Shown here piece by piece: positions 55,297-63,801 of a DNA stretch of 64,000 nucleotides; the first letter of the stretch is position 1, and the number at the start of each line of letters is the position of its first letter. The notes under the pieces were generated by a model. The model ran no database searches. It saw nothing but the letters and a program-made list of their open reading frames with translations, and was not told the DNA's origin. The translations under genes were made by a program, and so were the position numbers. The DNA comes from JAVVSK01 sp036654235 (GTDB lineage Bacteria; Bacillota; Clostridia; Christensenellales; CAG-138), in NCBI GenBank assembly GCA_036654235.1, contig JAVVSK010000001.1:62001-126000 (forward strand). Direction: 5' to 3'.

Positions 55297-56177
55297 ATGT
55301 TTACCTCAAGATGATAGTCTAAAATAGCTTTTTGCATTATGCGCTTATTTTCGTCCGATGGAGGAACGAGAGGTAGGCGCAGCTCGCCGGCATCCATATT
55401 CAATATATTCATCATGGTTTTTATAGGTATCGGGTTCACTTCGCAAAACGCCGCTTTACATATAGGGAGAAGCTTAAACTGAAAATCTTGTGCTTTTTTT
55501 AGGTCTCCCGCAAAGAATGCTTCGCAAAGATTATGCATATCCGAGGGAATTATGTTGGATACGGTAGATATAACGCCAATTCCGCCCAGAGATAGAACGG
55601 GTAAAACATGATCATCGTTTCCAGAATATATATCGCAGTTTGTGAGTTTTGAGGCGAGGGTTACGATTTGTTCAATGTTGCCGCTCGCTTCTTTTATCGC
55701 GGTTATATTTTTATTTTTTGATAGCTCATACATAGTTGCGGGAAGGACGTTTACGCCGGTTCTCGAGGGGACGTTATAGACTATTATCGGGAGAGAGACG
55801 CTTTCAGCTATCGCAGTGTAGTGCGCGATAAGCCCATTCTGAGTCGTTTTGTTGTAATATGGAGTTACAATGAGGAGAGCATCAACTCCTTCGAGCGCAG
55901 CCGCCTTTGAGAGCGCTATAACCTCTCTTGTATTATTACCGCCTGTTCCAGCGATAATTGGAATACGTTTTTTTGATTTTTCCACCGCAAAACGAAATGC
56001 TGAAAGCTTTTCGTCAAAGTTCATAGTTGAGGCTTCGCCTGTTGTTCCGCAAATAACGAGCGCATCCGCATGGTTTGATATTTGAAACTCAATTTGGCGC
56101 GAAAATGCGCAAAAATCTAATTTGTCATCACGAAACGGGGTTATCATAGCCGTTCCGCAGCCCTTAAAAATGCTCAT
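55293..56177 (-). CDS. dapA: 4-hydroxy-tetrahydrodipicolinate synthase
   Basis: 294 residues from ATG 56177, with GGAGGAAGAAC upstream and the usual DapA beginning at FKGCGTAMITPF. Condenses pyruvate with aspartate semialdehyde. Seen: CGTTGEAST, YYNKTTQNGL, YNVPSRTGV, and the Schiff-base Lys in ITAIKEASGN. It overlaps asd by 14 nt and dapB by 4 nt. No unusual feature. Confidence 0.96.
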   Translation of the reverse strand: MSIFKGCGTAMITPFRDDKLDFCAFSRQIEFQISNHADALVICGTTGEASTMNFDEKLSAFRFAVEKSKKRIPIIAGTGGNNTREVIALSKAAALEGVDALLIVTPYYNKTTQNGLIAHYTAIAESVSLPIIVYNVPSRTGVNVLPATMYELSKNKNITAIKEASGNIEQIVTLASKLTNCDIYSGNDDHVLPVLSLGGIGVISTVSNIIPSDMHNLCEAFFAGDLKKAQDFQFKLLPICKAAFCEVNPIPIKTMMNILNMDAGELRLPLVPPSDENKRIMQKAILDYHLEVNI

Positions 56178-57195
56178 GTTCTTCCTCCATATCAAAATAG
56201 TTTATTAAAAGTTCTGCAATTTGAACCGCATTTGTTGCCGCGCCCTTCCTAATATTGTCGGCACAGCAAAAAAGGTTTATTCCGCTATCGACTGAAAAAT
56301 CGCGCCTTATTCGACCGACGAAAATTTCGTCTCGCCCGTCAGCATCTATAGGCATTGGATATACGTTATTTTTCGGGTCATCCGTTACTATTAATCCGCT
56401 TTGAGTCCTTAAAACTTCGCGAATCTCATCGATATCGTTAAAGTCGTGCATAAGCTCAATATTTATGCTCTCGCTATGCCCATTTTTAACTGGGACGCGA
56501 ACAGTTGTAGCGGTTACCCTAAGGTCGTTTAATCCGAGAATCTTACGGGTTTCATCTATCATTTTTTGTTCTTCTTTAAAGTATCCGTTTTCAAGGTATA
56601 TATCTATATGCGGGATACAGTTAAAGGCAATTTGGTGCTGCATTTTCTTTGGAGGAATGCCATTAATTCCATTGTTAAGGTCGGAAATCCCTCCCATACC
56701 GGCGCCCGAAACTGCCTGATACGTCGAAAAAACAACTCTTTTAAGTCCGTATTTATCGTTAAGCGGTCTTAAAATCGGCATAGCCTGAATTGTTGAACAA
56801 TTTGGGTTCGCTATTATGTGCTTTATTTTATAGTCTTTAATGGCAAGGGGGTTTACCTCCGGTACGATAAGGGGAACACCATTATCCATACGCCAATAGC
56901 TCGAATTATCTATAACGACAGCTCCGAGAGAGGTGAACTTCGGCGCATATTCGGCGCTCACGCTTCCGCCGGCCGAAAAAAGAGCTATATCTATTTCCTT
57001 GCCCTTAATATTTTCGGGGGTAAGCTCAATTACTTTATATTCCTTCGCGCAAAATTCTATACTTTTACCAGCGCTCTTTTTCGAGGCGAAAAGGTATAGC
57101 TCCTCAATAGGAAGATTTCTTTCGCTCATCACTTTTAAAAATGTGCGCCCAACCATGCCTGTTGCACCTATTATTGCAAATTTGTATTTCTTCAT
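56164..57195 (-). CDS. asd: Aspartate-semialdehyde dehydrogenase
   Basis: 343 residues from ATG 57195, preceded by GGAGGG at 57199-57204. Reduces aspartyl phosphate to aspartate semialdehyde. The NADP loop is GATGMVGRTF, the catalytic Cys is in ANPNCSTIQ, and the substrate Arg/His are within VRVPVKNGHSESI. First gene of the asd-dapA-dapB operon; no aspartokinase gene is present beside it. Confidence 0.96.
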   Translation of the reverse strand: MKKYKFAIIGATGMVGRTFLKVMSERNLPIEELYLFASKKSAGKSIEFCAKEYKVIELTPENIKGKEIDIALFSAGGSVSAEYAPKFTSLGAVVIDNSSYWRMDNGVPLIVPEVNPLAIKDYKIKHIIANPNCSTIQAMPILRPLNDKYGLKRVVFSTYQAVSGAGMGGISDLNNGINGIPPKKMQHQIAFNCIPHIDIYLENGYFKEEQKMIDETRKILGLNDLRVTATTVRVPVKNGHSESINIELMHDFNDIDEIREVLRTQSGLIVTDDPKNNVYPMPIDADGRDEIFVGRIRRDFSVDSGINLFCCADNIRKGAATNAVQIAELLINYFDMEEEHEHF

Positions 57196-57210
57196 ATGCC
57201 CTCCGATAAT

Positions 57211-57239
57211 AGAATATATAAACATAGGGATTTTGTCAA
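57211..57239 (-). promoter_or_regulatory. Promoter of asd-dapA-dapB
   Basis: On the minus strand TTGACA (57239-57234), 17-nt spacer, TATTCT (57216-57211). The predicted start is about 57204, so the leader is only about 9 nt and begins in the Shine-Dalgarno sequence. There is no room for a lysine riboswitch. Confidence 0.65.
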
Positions 57240-57259
57240 GCAGATAACTTATAAAAAAA

Positions 57260-58471
57260 TTATTTTGCGACGCTCATAAGATACCGCGTTATCTGCTCTA
57301 TAGAGGCGTCAACGCCGACGCCCGTCTTTCCCATACCTTGCGCAAAGCCATCACGACCGCCGCCGCGTGCGTTAAAGGCGGCGTTAACAGCTGCAATAAG
57401 CTCATTAATATTTGGAGTTACTCCGCCCGTTTCTGCAAGTTGATAATAAAGCGCACCGTTTATCGTTGAAAAAAGAAGCACAATAACATTTTCGGAACAG
57501 GCGAGCAATTTCTCAGCGAATGGTCGCATGTCCGATTGATTCATTCCCTCCTCATGATATATAACGATTTGGATATTATTAACGGTCAGGGCATTTGCAA
57601 AGACTTCTTTGGCTTTATAGGCTAAAAGAGCGGTCGTTTTTATTTTCAGATCCCTTTGAGCCAATAGAAGAGCATTACCCCGCGTTGAAACGGCATTCAA
57701 AAGATCTTCGGATTTAACTGAAAATTGTTTTGTAAGCGTTTCTAAAATCGCCTGCTTATTTTGATAGTCAAATATAGCGCGCCCACCGCATAAAAACCAA
57801 AGCCGAGTGCCACCCTTATATTTTTGATGCGCCGTTATCTTTATTGTACCAACAGCACCGGTTGTTTTGCAATGCGTACCGCAACAGGTGCAGGAATCAA
57901 CTCCCTCAATGCCGACGATTCTTATATCGCCTTTAAGCCCTGAGGCTTTTTTTCTTAGTTTAAATTTTTTTATGTCATTTTCATTTACGATATCATATTT
58001 TATAGGTATGTCCCTATATACATTTTGATTCGCTTCAAGTTCAAGTTCCATTAATTGTTCAACCGTAAGTTCTTTATCTATATCTATTGTCGAATAATCT
58101 TCTCCCATATGAAACCCGACATTATTAACGTTGAACATTTGCTTAGCTAATCCGGAAAGCATATGCTCTCCGGTGTGCTGCTGCGAATGATCAAGGCGTC
58201 TTTTCATATCGGCGGAAATTTTAACGTGTTTTTCAATCGATATAGGCTTATTTACCCTGTGAAAAACAACCCCATCTTTTTCATACGCCAACTTGACCAT
58301 CTGTCCGTCAAGAAGCCCAAAGTCGGAGGGCTGACCGCCGCCATCGGGGAAAATTACGGTTTTATCTGTAACTATAAAATAAAAATCACCGTCTTTAATA
58401 CAATCCAGAACGATTGCAGAGCAAAGCGAAGCGTCCCCATCTAAATAATAGAGCTTTTCGGTGACATTCAT
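57260..58471 (-). CDS. Alanyl-tRNA editing protein (AlaX-like with DHHA1)
   Basis: 403 residues. Related to the editing half of AlaRS without the aminoacylation domain. Zinc ligands in HSQQHTGEHMLSG and CTCCGTHCKTTGAVG; the C-terminal DHHA1 domain has GGGRDGFAQGMGKTGVG. It should clear mischarged Ser- or Gly-tRNA-Ala in the cytoplasm. It overlaps the YitT gene by 4 nt. No hairpin lies after the stop, only a T7 tract. Confidence 0.92.
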   Translation of the reverse strand: MNVTEKLYYLDGDASLCSAIVLDCIKDGDFYFIVTDKTVIFPDGGGQPSDFGLLDGQMVKLAYEKDGVVFHRVNKPISIEKHVKISADMKRRLDHSQQHTGEHMLSGLAKQMFNVNNVGFHMGEDYSTIDIDKELTVEQLMELELEANQNVYRDIPIKYDIVNENDIKKFKLRKKASGLKGDIRIVGIEGVDSCTCCGTHCKTTGAVGTIKITAHQKYKGGTRLWFLCGGRAIFDYQNKQAILETLTKQFSVKSEDLLNAVSTRGNALLLAQRDLKIKTTALLAYKAKEVFANALTVNNIQIVIYHEEGMNQSDMRPFAEKLLACSENVIVLLFSTINGALYYQLAETGGVTPNINELIAAVNAAFNARGGGRDGFAQGMGKTGVGVDASIEQITRYLMSVAK

Positions 58472-59331
58472 AACTGTTCCTCCTTAAAGCCCTCTCCATG
58501 CACTTCGGTTGCGTTATGAAGAACAATAAAAGCGCGATTGTCGATTTTTCTTATCATATGCAGCGTTTCGTAAACCTCCCTCCTCCTCGCTACGGTCATA
58601 AGAATAGTCTTGTTTTCTTTCGTAAAGCCGCCCTTAGCGGGAAGCTCCGTTACTCCACGACCGAGCTCATTACAAATTAAATGTTCTATCTCGGAAGGTT
58701 TATCGGTTATTATGAGAAGAACTTTTGCGTAATCAATTCCGTGCATTATAGCATCGACTACCTTACCGCAGCAAAATATAGTAACTCCGGAATAGAGGGC
58801 GACCTTTATGTCCTTAAATATTATTACGGCGATAAGGACAACCGCCGCATCAACACATATCATTATCGTTCCTCTTTGCAGCGATGGGAACTTTTTCTTT
58901 AACATAAGAGTTATCATATCTGTACCGGCGGTACTCATGTTTCTCATAAAGAGTAGTCCAAGCCCTAGACCTATCATTGCTCCGCCTAAAACCGCAGAGA
59001 GCAGTAGGTCATCCGTATAACCAGGTAAAAAGCTCAAAAGGTCGATAGCGGCGGCATAGGTAACAGAAGAAAATATTACCCGCCACATAGACTTAAATCC
59101 GAACATTTTTAAAGCGAAAATGAGAACAATTATGTTGAAGCCAAAGGTAATAATGCCTATCGGAACTTCAGGAATAAGTTGATGAATCGCGGTTGAGAGA
59201 CCGGAAAGGCCACCGGGTGCTATATTATTTGGTATTGTAAATATATTCATCCCAGCACCCATGACTACACACCCAATTAATGTATATAAAATATCGAGGG
59301 TCAAAGGTGGAAGCTTAAGTTTTTTTTTCAT
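58468..59331 (-). CDS. YitT-family membrane protein
   Basis: 287 residues. Six or so membrane helices in the DUF161 part (about 10-190, with the NIFTIPNNIAPGGLSGLSTA signature) then a C-terminal DUF2179 cytoplasmic domain (residues 215-280, ITDKPSEIEHLICNELGRGV). Function in bacteria is largely unknown; some members affect transport. Coupled to the M29 gene (4-nt gap) and overlapped by the AlaX gene. Confidence 0.9.
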   Translation of the reverse strand: MKKKLKLPPLTLDILYTLIGCVVMGAGMNIFTIPNNIAPGGLSGLSTAIHQLIPEVPIGIITFGFNIIVLIFALKMFGFKSMWRVIFSSVTYAAAIDLLSFLPGYTDDLLLSAVLGGAMIGLGLGLLFMRNMSTAGTDMITLMLKKKFPSLQRGTIMICVDAAVVLIAVIIFKDIKVALYSGVTIFCCGKVVDAIMHGIDYAKVLLIITDKPSEIEHLICNELGRGVTELPAKGGFTKENKTILMTVARRREVYETLHMIRKIDNRAFIVLHNATEVHGEGFKEEQL

Positions 59332-59334
59332 AGG

Positions 59335-60456
59335 TTATGGATTTAATCCTTTCAATTCATTTATAACAAACAGTCCGTTTTTTCTTACCAAAACATCGTC
59401 AAAATAGATTTCTCCTCCACCATGCTCGGGAGTTTGTATACATACTATATCCCAGTGGATTATAGATTTATTGCCATTATCGGATTCCGCATATGCTTCT
59501 CCGGGTGTAAAGTGAAACGATCCACCTATTTTTTCGTCAAAAAGGGTATTGCCAAAGGGCTTAGTTATTAAATTATTTACCCCTAGGGCAAATTCTCCGA
59601 TATACCTTGCGCCGGCATCAGAATCGAGAATCGAATTTAATGCGTCGTTATTTCCGTCGCACGAAGCTTTTATTATCTTTCCGTCTTTAAACTCGAAACG
59701 CACGTTTTTAAACGTATGTCCATGCATACCGGTTTCTGTATTATATTGTAAAACGCCATTTACGCTGTCGCGAATAGGTGCTGTAAAAATTTCACCGTCG
59801 GGTATATTGCATTCTCCGGAGCAGGGGATAACGGGTATGCCCTTTATCGAAAAAGATAGATCGGTTCCGTTACCTAGTATATGTACCCTATCAGTTCTTT
59901 CCATCAGCGCCTTTAGCGGGACAAAGCAGTTAGCCATGTGTTTATAGTCGACAAGGCAAACGTCCATACAAAAATCGTAAAAATCATCGTAACTCATCTT
60001 CGCCTTTTGCGCTTGCGCCATAGTTGGATAGTCTAAGCTGACCCATTTTCTTTCGTTTATTAAAATATCATTAAAGGTTTTACGCTCTTCATTTCTAAGA
60101 CAAAGTTTTTTTCTGTCTATATTAGACATCTCGGAGTCGTTCTCTAAAGCGGATATGAATATAACCGCCTTTATATCATTATAACGTTTTATTCCCCACG
60201 AGGAGACCTTTTTATAATAATCGCGAGAAAGTACCTCGTCGTTAAGATCAATGCCATCTAAAACAAGTCTCGAAACTTCCGGGTCGTCGAAGATTACATT
60301 CGGGCGCGCGCCTATTTTATTTGCTTCTTCAACTATAGCTTTTACTAAGGGCTTAGCAGCAAAGTGCGCGGAAATCTCGAATATGTCGCCACGTTCAAGC
60401 CCTAATGAATGCTTGAGGAGAGTATTTGCAAGTTTAAAAAGTCTTTCATCTTTCAT
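59335..60456 (-). CDS. M29-family aminopeptidase
   Basis: 373 residues, the usual length for AmpS/AmpT aminopeptidases, which need two divalent metals. Matches: LKHSLGLERGDIFEI, VRFEFKDGKIIKASCDG, RYIGEFALGVNN, GGSFHFTPGEAY and the metal site near SIIHWDIVC. Cytoplasmic, no signal peptide. GAAAGG lies before the ATG. A terminator-like hairpin sits between it and the GIY-YIG gene, so it may need its own promoter or read-through. Confidence 0.9.
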   Translation of the reverse strand: MKDERLFKLANTLLKHSLGLERGDIFEISAHFAAKPLVKAIVEEANKIGARPNVIFDDPEVSRLVLDGIDLNDEVLSRDYYKKVSSWGIKRYNDIKAVIFISALENDSEMSNIDRKKLCLRNEERKTFNDILINERKWVSLDYPTMAQAQKAKMSYDDFYDFCMDVCLVDYKHMANCFVPLKALMERTDRVHILGNGTDLSFSIKGIPVIPCSGECNIPDGEIFTAPIRDSVNGVLQYNTETGMHGHTFKNVRFEFKDGKIIKASCDGNNDALNSILDSDAGARYIGEFALGVNNLITKPFGNTLFDEKIGGSFHFTPGEAYAESDNGNKSIIHWDIVCIQTPEHGGGEIYFDDVLVRKNGLFVINELKGLNP

Positions 60457-60476
60457 ATAAATATCCTTTCTAATGT

Positions 60477-60506
60477 AAAAAAGAGGGGGAAAGTCCCCTC
60501 TTTTTT
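60477..60506. terminator. Symmetrical terminator between the GIY-YIG and M29 genes
   Basis: GAGGGG and CCCCTC stem flanked by AAAAAA and TTTTTT. On the minus strand it would end the parvulin-GIY-YIG transcript just before the M29 gene. Confidence 0.85.
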
Positions 60507-60512
60507 AGTCTG

Positions 60513-60830
60513 TCAAATTTCTGTTTGTATGAGCTTTGTGTTTTCGCCTTGAAGTTCTCGGTTGTAATAAAGCCTTGCTCTTAAAAGCGCGTCGATTTCA
60601 TACTCGTTCATTTCGGGGAGAATATGAACATCTTCAATAAGTTCCATCTTAGGCGACTTTGCCGAAGTATAAAATTTCTGAAGCTGCTTATTGGGACAGG
60701 CATTAAGCATAAGCTCAAATCTCAGCCTTTTTAGCGTCCCGACGACATTTTGCGAAAACCCAAGAAACGTTTCCCCGGTATCTTCGTCAAACACGCGGTA
60801 GATACCTGTTATAAGTTCATTATTAGCCAT
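60513..60830 (-). CDS. GIY-YIG-like small protein
   Basis: 105 residues. The first motif is GIYRV and the second is FLG where active nucleases have YIG; an Arg-rich helix (LKRLRFELMLNA) and a late Glu (EYEIDALLRARLY) match the rest of the fold. Short stand-alone GIY-YIG proteins are common in Clostridia and of unknown function. The Tyr-to-Phe change leaves nuclease activity uncertain. It follows the parvulin gene by 4 nt, so both are co-transcribed. Confidence 0.72.
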   Translation of the reverse strand: MANNELITGIYRVFDEDTGETFLGFSQNVVGTLKRLRFELMLNACPNKQLQKFYTSAKSPKMELIEDVHILPEMNEYEIDALLRARLYYNRELQGENTKLIQTEI

Positions 60831-60834
60831 TAAA

Positions 60835-62916
60835 TTAGCCTATTTTTACCGGCTTGATCGTCGGCGTTGGCATAGTATTCATGCCGACCGTCCTTATACG
60901 CGACTCGTATTTGGTTATAGGGCATTCCTTTTTCCACTTTGCAATAGCTTCATCGTAGACGGTTGTCTTTTTCTCGTCGAGAACCTTCTTTTCAATTAAG
61001 GTCTGAATATTCTCGTAAGGAACAACGCCCGGCTCTATTATGTCTATAAGTTGTATGAAGTGAACGCCAAAGCTAGTATATACAGGGGCAGATATTTCGC
61101 CAACAGTCGTAAGAGCGAGGGCGGTTTCACCAAAACCAGCAGTGTATCCCGACATAGTGCTGTCGCTTACTAAATAGCCATAAGTTAAATATGGGTCAGA
61201 GTCCATTCCGGGGTCTTTTCCGTACAGCTTTATAAGGTCAGCGAATGTTGTATCGGTTGTACCATTGTTTATTTCGTCAATTTTCGCCTGAACCTCAGCA
61301 ACGAGAGCGGGGTCTACTGTCGGACCGGGGGTCGACGTTGTTGCCGGCGTTGCCGATGGATTCGGAGTATAGGTTGGCGACGGAGTACGAGTTAAAAACT
61401 GTGTCGGTGTCGGCGTTGTCGCTGTCGGAGCAACCGTAGCGCTCGGAACAACGGTTGCGCTTGGATTCGCCGTTGCGGACGGATTAACGGTTGCGCTTGG
61501 ATTCGCCGTTGCGGACGGGTTAACGGTTGCGCTTGGATCTACCGTTGCGGACGGGTTAACGGTTGCGCTTGGATCTACCGTTGCGGACGGATTAACGGTT
61601 GCGCTTGGAGCTACCGATGCATTTGGATTTTGGGTAGCGGCTGGATCTACCGTAGGTACGGGGGAGGGAGTCGGAAGCAAAATATGCTTTACACGGATAA
61701 ATCCATCGGGAATAACTATAGGTGGCATACCGGTCGGATCTTTGTCATAAGCTTCCTGATCGGTCTTAAAGGAAGAAGAATCCGTCGCATATTTGTCCTG
61801 AAGCGTTTTAACCTGTGTATCATACCAAGCATGGGCATCATTTTCGTCAAGCGTAACTGCGTTTTTGATATTATCCTGAACCTTTTGAACTAAGATATCG
61901 TTTTCAGCCTGTTCTTTATATTTAGCCTTGTATGATTCAAGGGTATACTTGTTATCTTTTAAGGATTTGAGCATGTCCTCATTGGCCTTTTCGCCTATGA
62001 CCTTGCCCAGAGAAATATCATCTCTGACTTCTTTAGTGAGTTCTTCCTTATAAGATTCAATTGTCTTTTCACTTTTTTCAAGTTCGGCAATTAAAAGCTT
62101 TTCTTCCTCAGCCTTTATTTCTTCTTCCTCGGTAATTTTCGCGTCCACCTTAGAGGCGTATGTAGCTAATTTAGCATCATACTTCTTTTGAACCTTGGCT
62201 TCAACGGTCGCTTCATCTTCTGCTGTGGGCGGGTTTGCAGCTATAAGATTATCCATGAGCAAAGCGTAACGTGCGTCGTCAAGTAACGATTTTTTGAATT
62301 CGTCAATTGTCGTCGGAGCTGTTTTCGAGGTTGATTTTTTAAGCTCCTCTAAAAGAAGGGCTTCTTCAGCAGCCTTAATCTCATCAGGATTTGTTAAAGC
62401 TGCATCGATCTTTGTCTTATAGGTTTCAAGCCTTTCAGCATATTTTTCATCGGCGGTTTTTTGAGCCGCGGGTTCCTGTTCAGCGGTTAAAGGATAGCCC
62501 GCTTCAAGATCAGCAAGGGGAACTTTTCTAAGCGCGTCAAATGCATTTGCGTAAAGCTCATCCATAGCGTCTTGAACTTGAATATCAACAGTTTTATTTT
62601 CTTTTTCGTCAAGAACGAGATTTTGCTGATGAGCCTGATATAAGCAAACAGCATAGGTAAAGAGAGAATCATAGACCAGGTCCTGAAACTCAACCAATTT
62701 TTCCTCAGTAGATACATCATACATTTTATACTGAGTATACATTTGATAATATTGATTGTATTGATTTACATACTGCGAATAGTAAATAGTAACATCTCCA
62801 ACCTTCAATACAGCCGGGTCGGAAATAACGACGCTACAAGCGCTGAACACTATCGTGAGCATAACAAGAGCGAGCGCGAGAGCAACAATTCTCGAAAATA
62901 TGGTCTTCTGTGACAT
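60835..62916 (-). CDS. Parvulin-type peptidyl-prolyl isomerase lipoprotein (PrsA/SurA-like) with repeat insertion
   Basis: 693 residues. A signal peptide ends in the lipobox FSAC, so the Cys is lipidated and the protein is a membrane-surface foldase. Residues 30-400 are long helices with Lys/Glu-rich segments, a SurA-N-like chaperone part. The parvulin domain starts with IRVKHILL at about 405 and continues after an insertion of about 120 residues (412-532) with VQAKIDEINNG, FADLIKLYGKDPGMDSDPYLTYG and TSFGVHFIQL. The insertion is Pro/Ser/Ala/Thr/Val rich. AAGGAG lies 15 nt before the ATG, which is long. Foldase for secreted proteins is the likely role. Confidence 0.88.
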   Translation of the reverse strand: MSQKTIFSRIVALALALVMLTIVFSACSVVISDPAVLKVGDVTIYYSQYVNQYNQYYQMYTQYKMYDVSTEEKLVEFQDLVYDSLFTYAVCLYQAHQQNLVLDEKENKTVDIQVQDAMDELYANAFDALRKVPLADLEAGYPLTAEQEPAAQKTADEKYAERLETYKTKIDAALTNPDEIKAAEEALLLEELKKSTSKTAPTTIDEFKKSLLDDARYALLMDNLIAANPPTAEDEATVEAKVQKKYDAKLATYASKVDAKITEEEEIKAEEEKLLIAELEKSEKTIESYKEELTKEVRDDISLGKVIGEKANEDMLKSLKDNKYTLESYKAKYKEQAENDILVQKVQDNIKNAVTLDENDAHAWYDTQVKTLQDKYATDSSSFKTDQEAYDKDPTGMPPIVIPDGFIRVKHILLPTPSPVPTVDPAATQNPNASVAPSATVNPSATVDPSATVNPSATVDPSATVNPSATANPSATVNPSATANPSATVVPSATVAPTATTPTPTQFLTRTPSPTYTPNPSATPATTSTPGPTVDPALVAEVQAKIDEINNGTTDTTFADLIKLYGKDPGMDSDPYLTYGYLVSDSTMSGYTAGFGETALALTTVGEISAPVYTSFGVHFIQLIDIIEPGVVPYENIQTLIEKKVLDEKKTTVYDEAIAKWKKECPITKYESRIRTVGMNTMPTPTIKPVKIG
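61420..61620 (-). repeat. 18-bp/36-bp tandem repeats encoding (V/A)-(N/D)-P-S-A-T
   Basis: About eleven 18-bp units in the parvulin gene encode hexapeptides such as VNPSAT, VDPSAT and ANPSAT; pairs form a 36-bp unit. The copies are nearly identical in DNA, so they look recent. All units keep the frame. Confidence 0.9.
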
Positions 62917-63426
62917 TGTTTTAATTTAAGTCTCCTTCTTAAATATTGCTGCCGCGAAAAAAATTGCGCACGACAACAGCTGGGTAAAGCCCGAATACTA
63001 TTGTAGCTAATTAAATGCGCTCTGTCAACGGTGAAAAGGATAAAAACCGTATTTGTTCAACAATCAATGTAAAGATATATTTATTTTAGTAATTTTAATA
63101 TTGATTATATAAGGCACTATTCCGGCTTTTTTTAAAAACAGCTAGGTTTAAACTTATTAAAAGTAGATCCTAAAATTACTCAAACAATGTCAAACATATC
63201 ATAGAGAAAGACCTGAAAAATATTCCTTCGCATTATCTACTGCCCATTGAAAAAAGATTTTCAGCGATAAAAAGATAAGTAACGTTTTCTAAAATATATA
63301 TAAGATTTTCTAAATTTCCAGTTTTTAGATAAATTCAACACGCTATCATCGCCGATCTTTTTGTTTCAGTGATTGTTTGAAGAAAAGCATTAAATATTGT
63401 ACTAGCTATCTTTCGGGCTAAAATAT
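62917..63426. other. Non-coding region upstream of the parvulin gene
   Basis: Apart from the promoter at 63000-63028 I see no gene or structured RNA. The DNA is very AT-rich. Confidence 0.5.
63000..63028 (-). promoter_or_regulatory. Promoter of the parvulin-GIY-YIG operon
   Basis: On the minus strand a perfect TTGACA (63028-63023), 17-nt spacer and TACAAT (63005-63000). The leader is about 77 nt. Confidence 0.75.
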
Positions 63427-63513
63427 TTAATCGTTTAGAGAAATATAATCTAACATGGCACTGCTCAAAATAATTGCTACAGCTAAAATTAAAGCTTCTT
63501 TTATTTTATTCAT
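63427..63513 (-). CDS. Candidate 28-residue membrane peptide
   Basis: ATG at 63513 with AAGGAGA just upstream. The peptide begins MNKIKEALILAVAIILSS and has one hydrophobic helix with a Lys/Glu N-terminus and an acidic end. It could be a small membrane protein, a peptide signal precursor or a chance ORF. No homologue is recognised. Confidence 0.35.
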   Translation of the reverse strand: MNKIKEALILAVAIILSSAMLDYISLND

Positions 63514-63711
63514 TAAACTAAGATCTCCTTATTTTTTAGTTACCGGGGATTACTATTCCCGTTCGGTAGTGGAAAGAGGTGAAACGATATTAGTCTTATG
63601 CCCTTCATTAAACCAGAGTCCATGCGCAAACGCTTCTTTCAATATCGCAAGTATTTTGGGTAGTAAGACTTTCATGATATAAAAATGTTTTTTATTATAG
63701 TGATTCTAACA

Positions 63712-63801
63712 CTAATATTTATATGTGCTTTCATACCGATCCAAACAGTAATAGATATATGATTTTATAAGCTGCTTAGTCCATGACGAGATATTCAACA
63801 T
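63712..63801 (-). CDS. Candidate 29-residue peptide with perfect Shine-Dalgarno
   Basis: ATG at 63801, with AGGAGG (63813-63808) exactly 6 nt upstream. It reads MLNISSWTKQLIKSYIYYCL and ends DRYESTYKY. It is Tyr/Lys rich and not recognised. The ribosome binding site is the best evidence. Between it and the 28-residue ORF a 40-codon frame (63675-63553) has no ribosome binding site. Confidence 0.35.
   Translation of the reverse strand: MLNISSWTKQLIKSYIYYCLDRYESTYKY

Noticed and set aside
57196..57259. Lysine riboswitch before asd
   Set aside because: The predicted leader is about 9 nt and the gap too short to hold one.
61420..61620. Possible CRISPR-like array
   Set aside because: The units are contiguous, have no spacers, and encode an in-frame peptide repeat.
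63455..63682. 75-codon + strand ORF in the right-end intergenic region
   Set aside because: No ribosome binding site, no recognisable domain, and it lies opposite a small ORF that has a good site.
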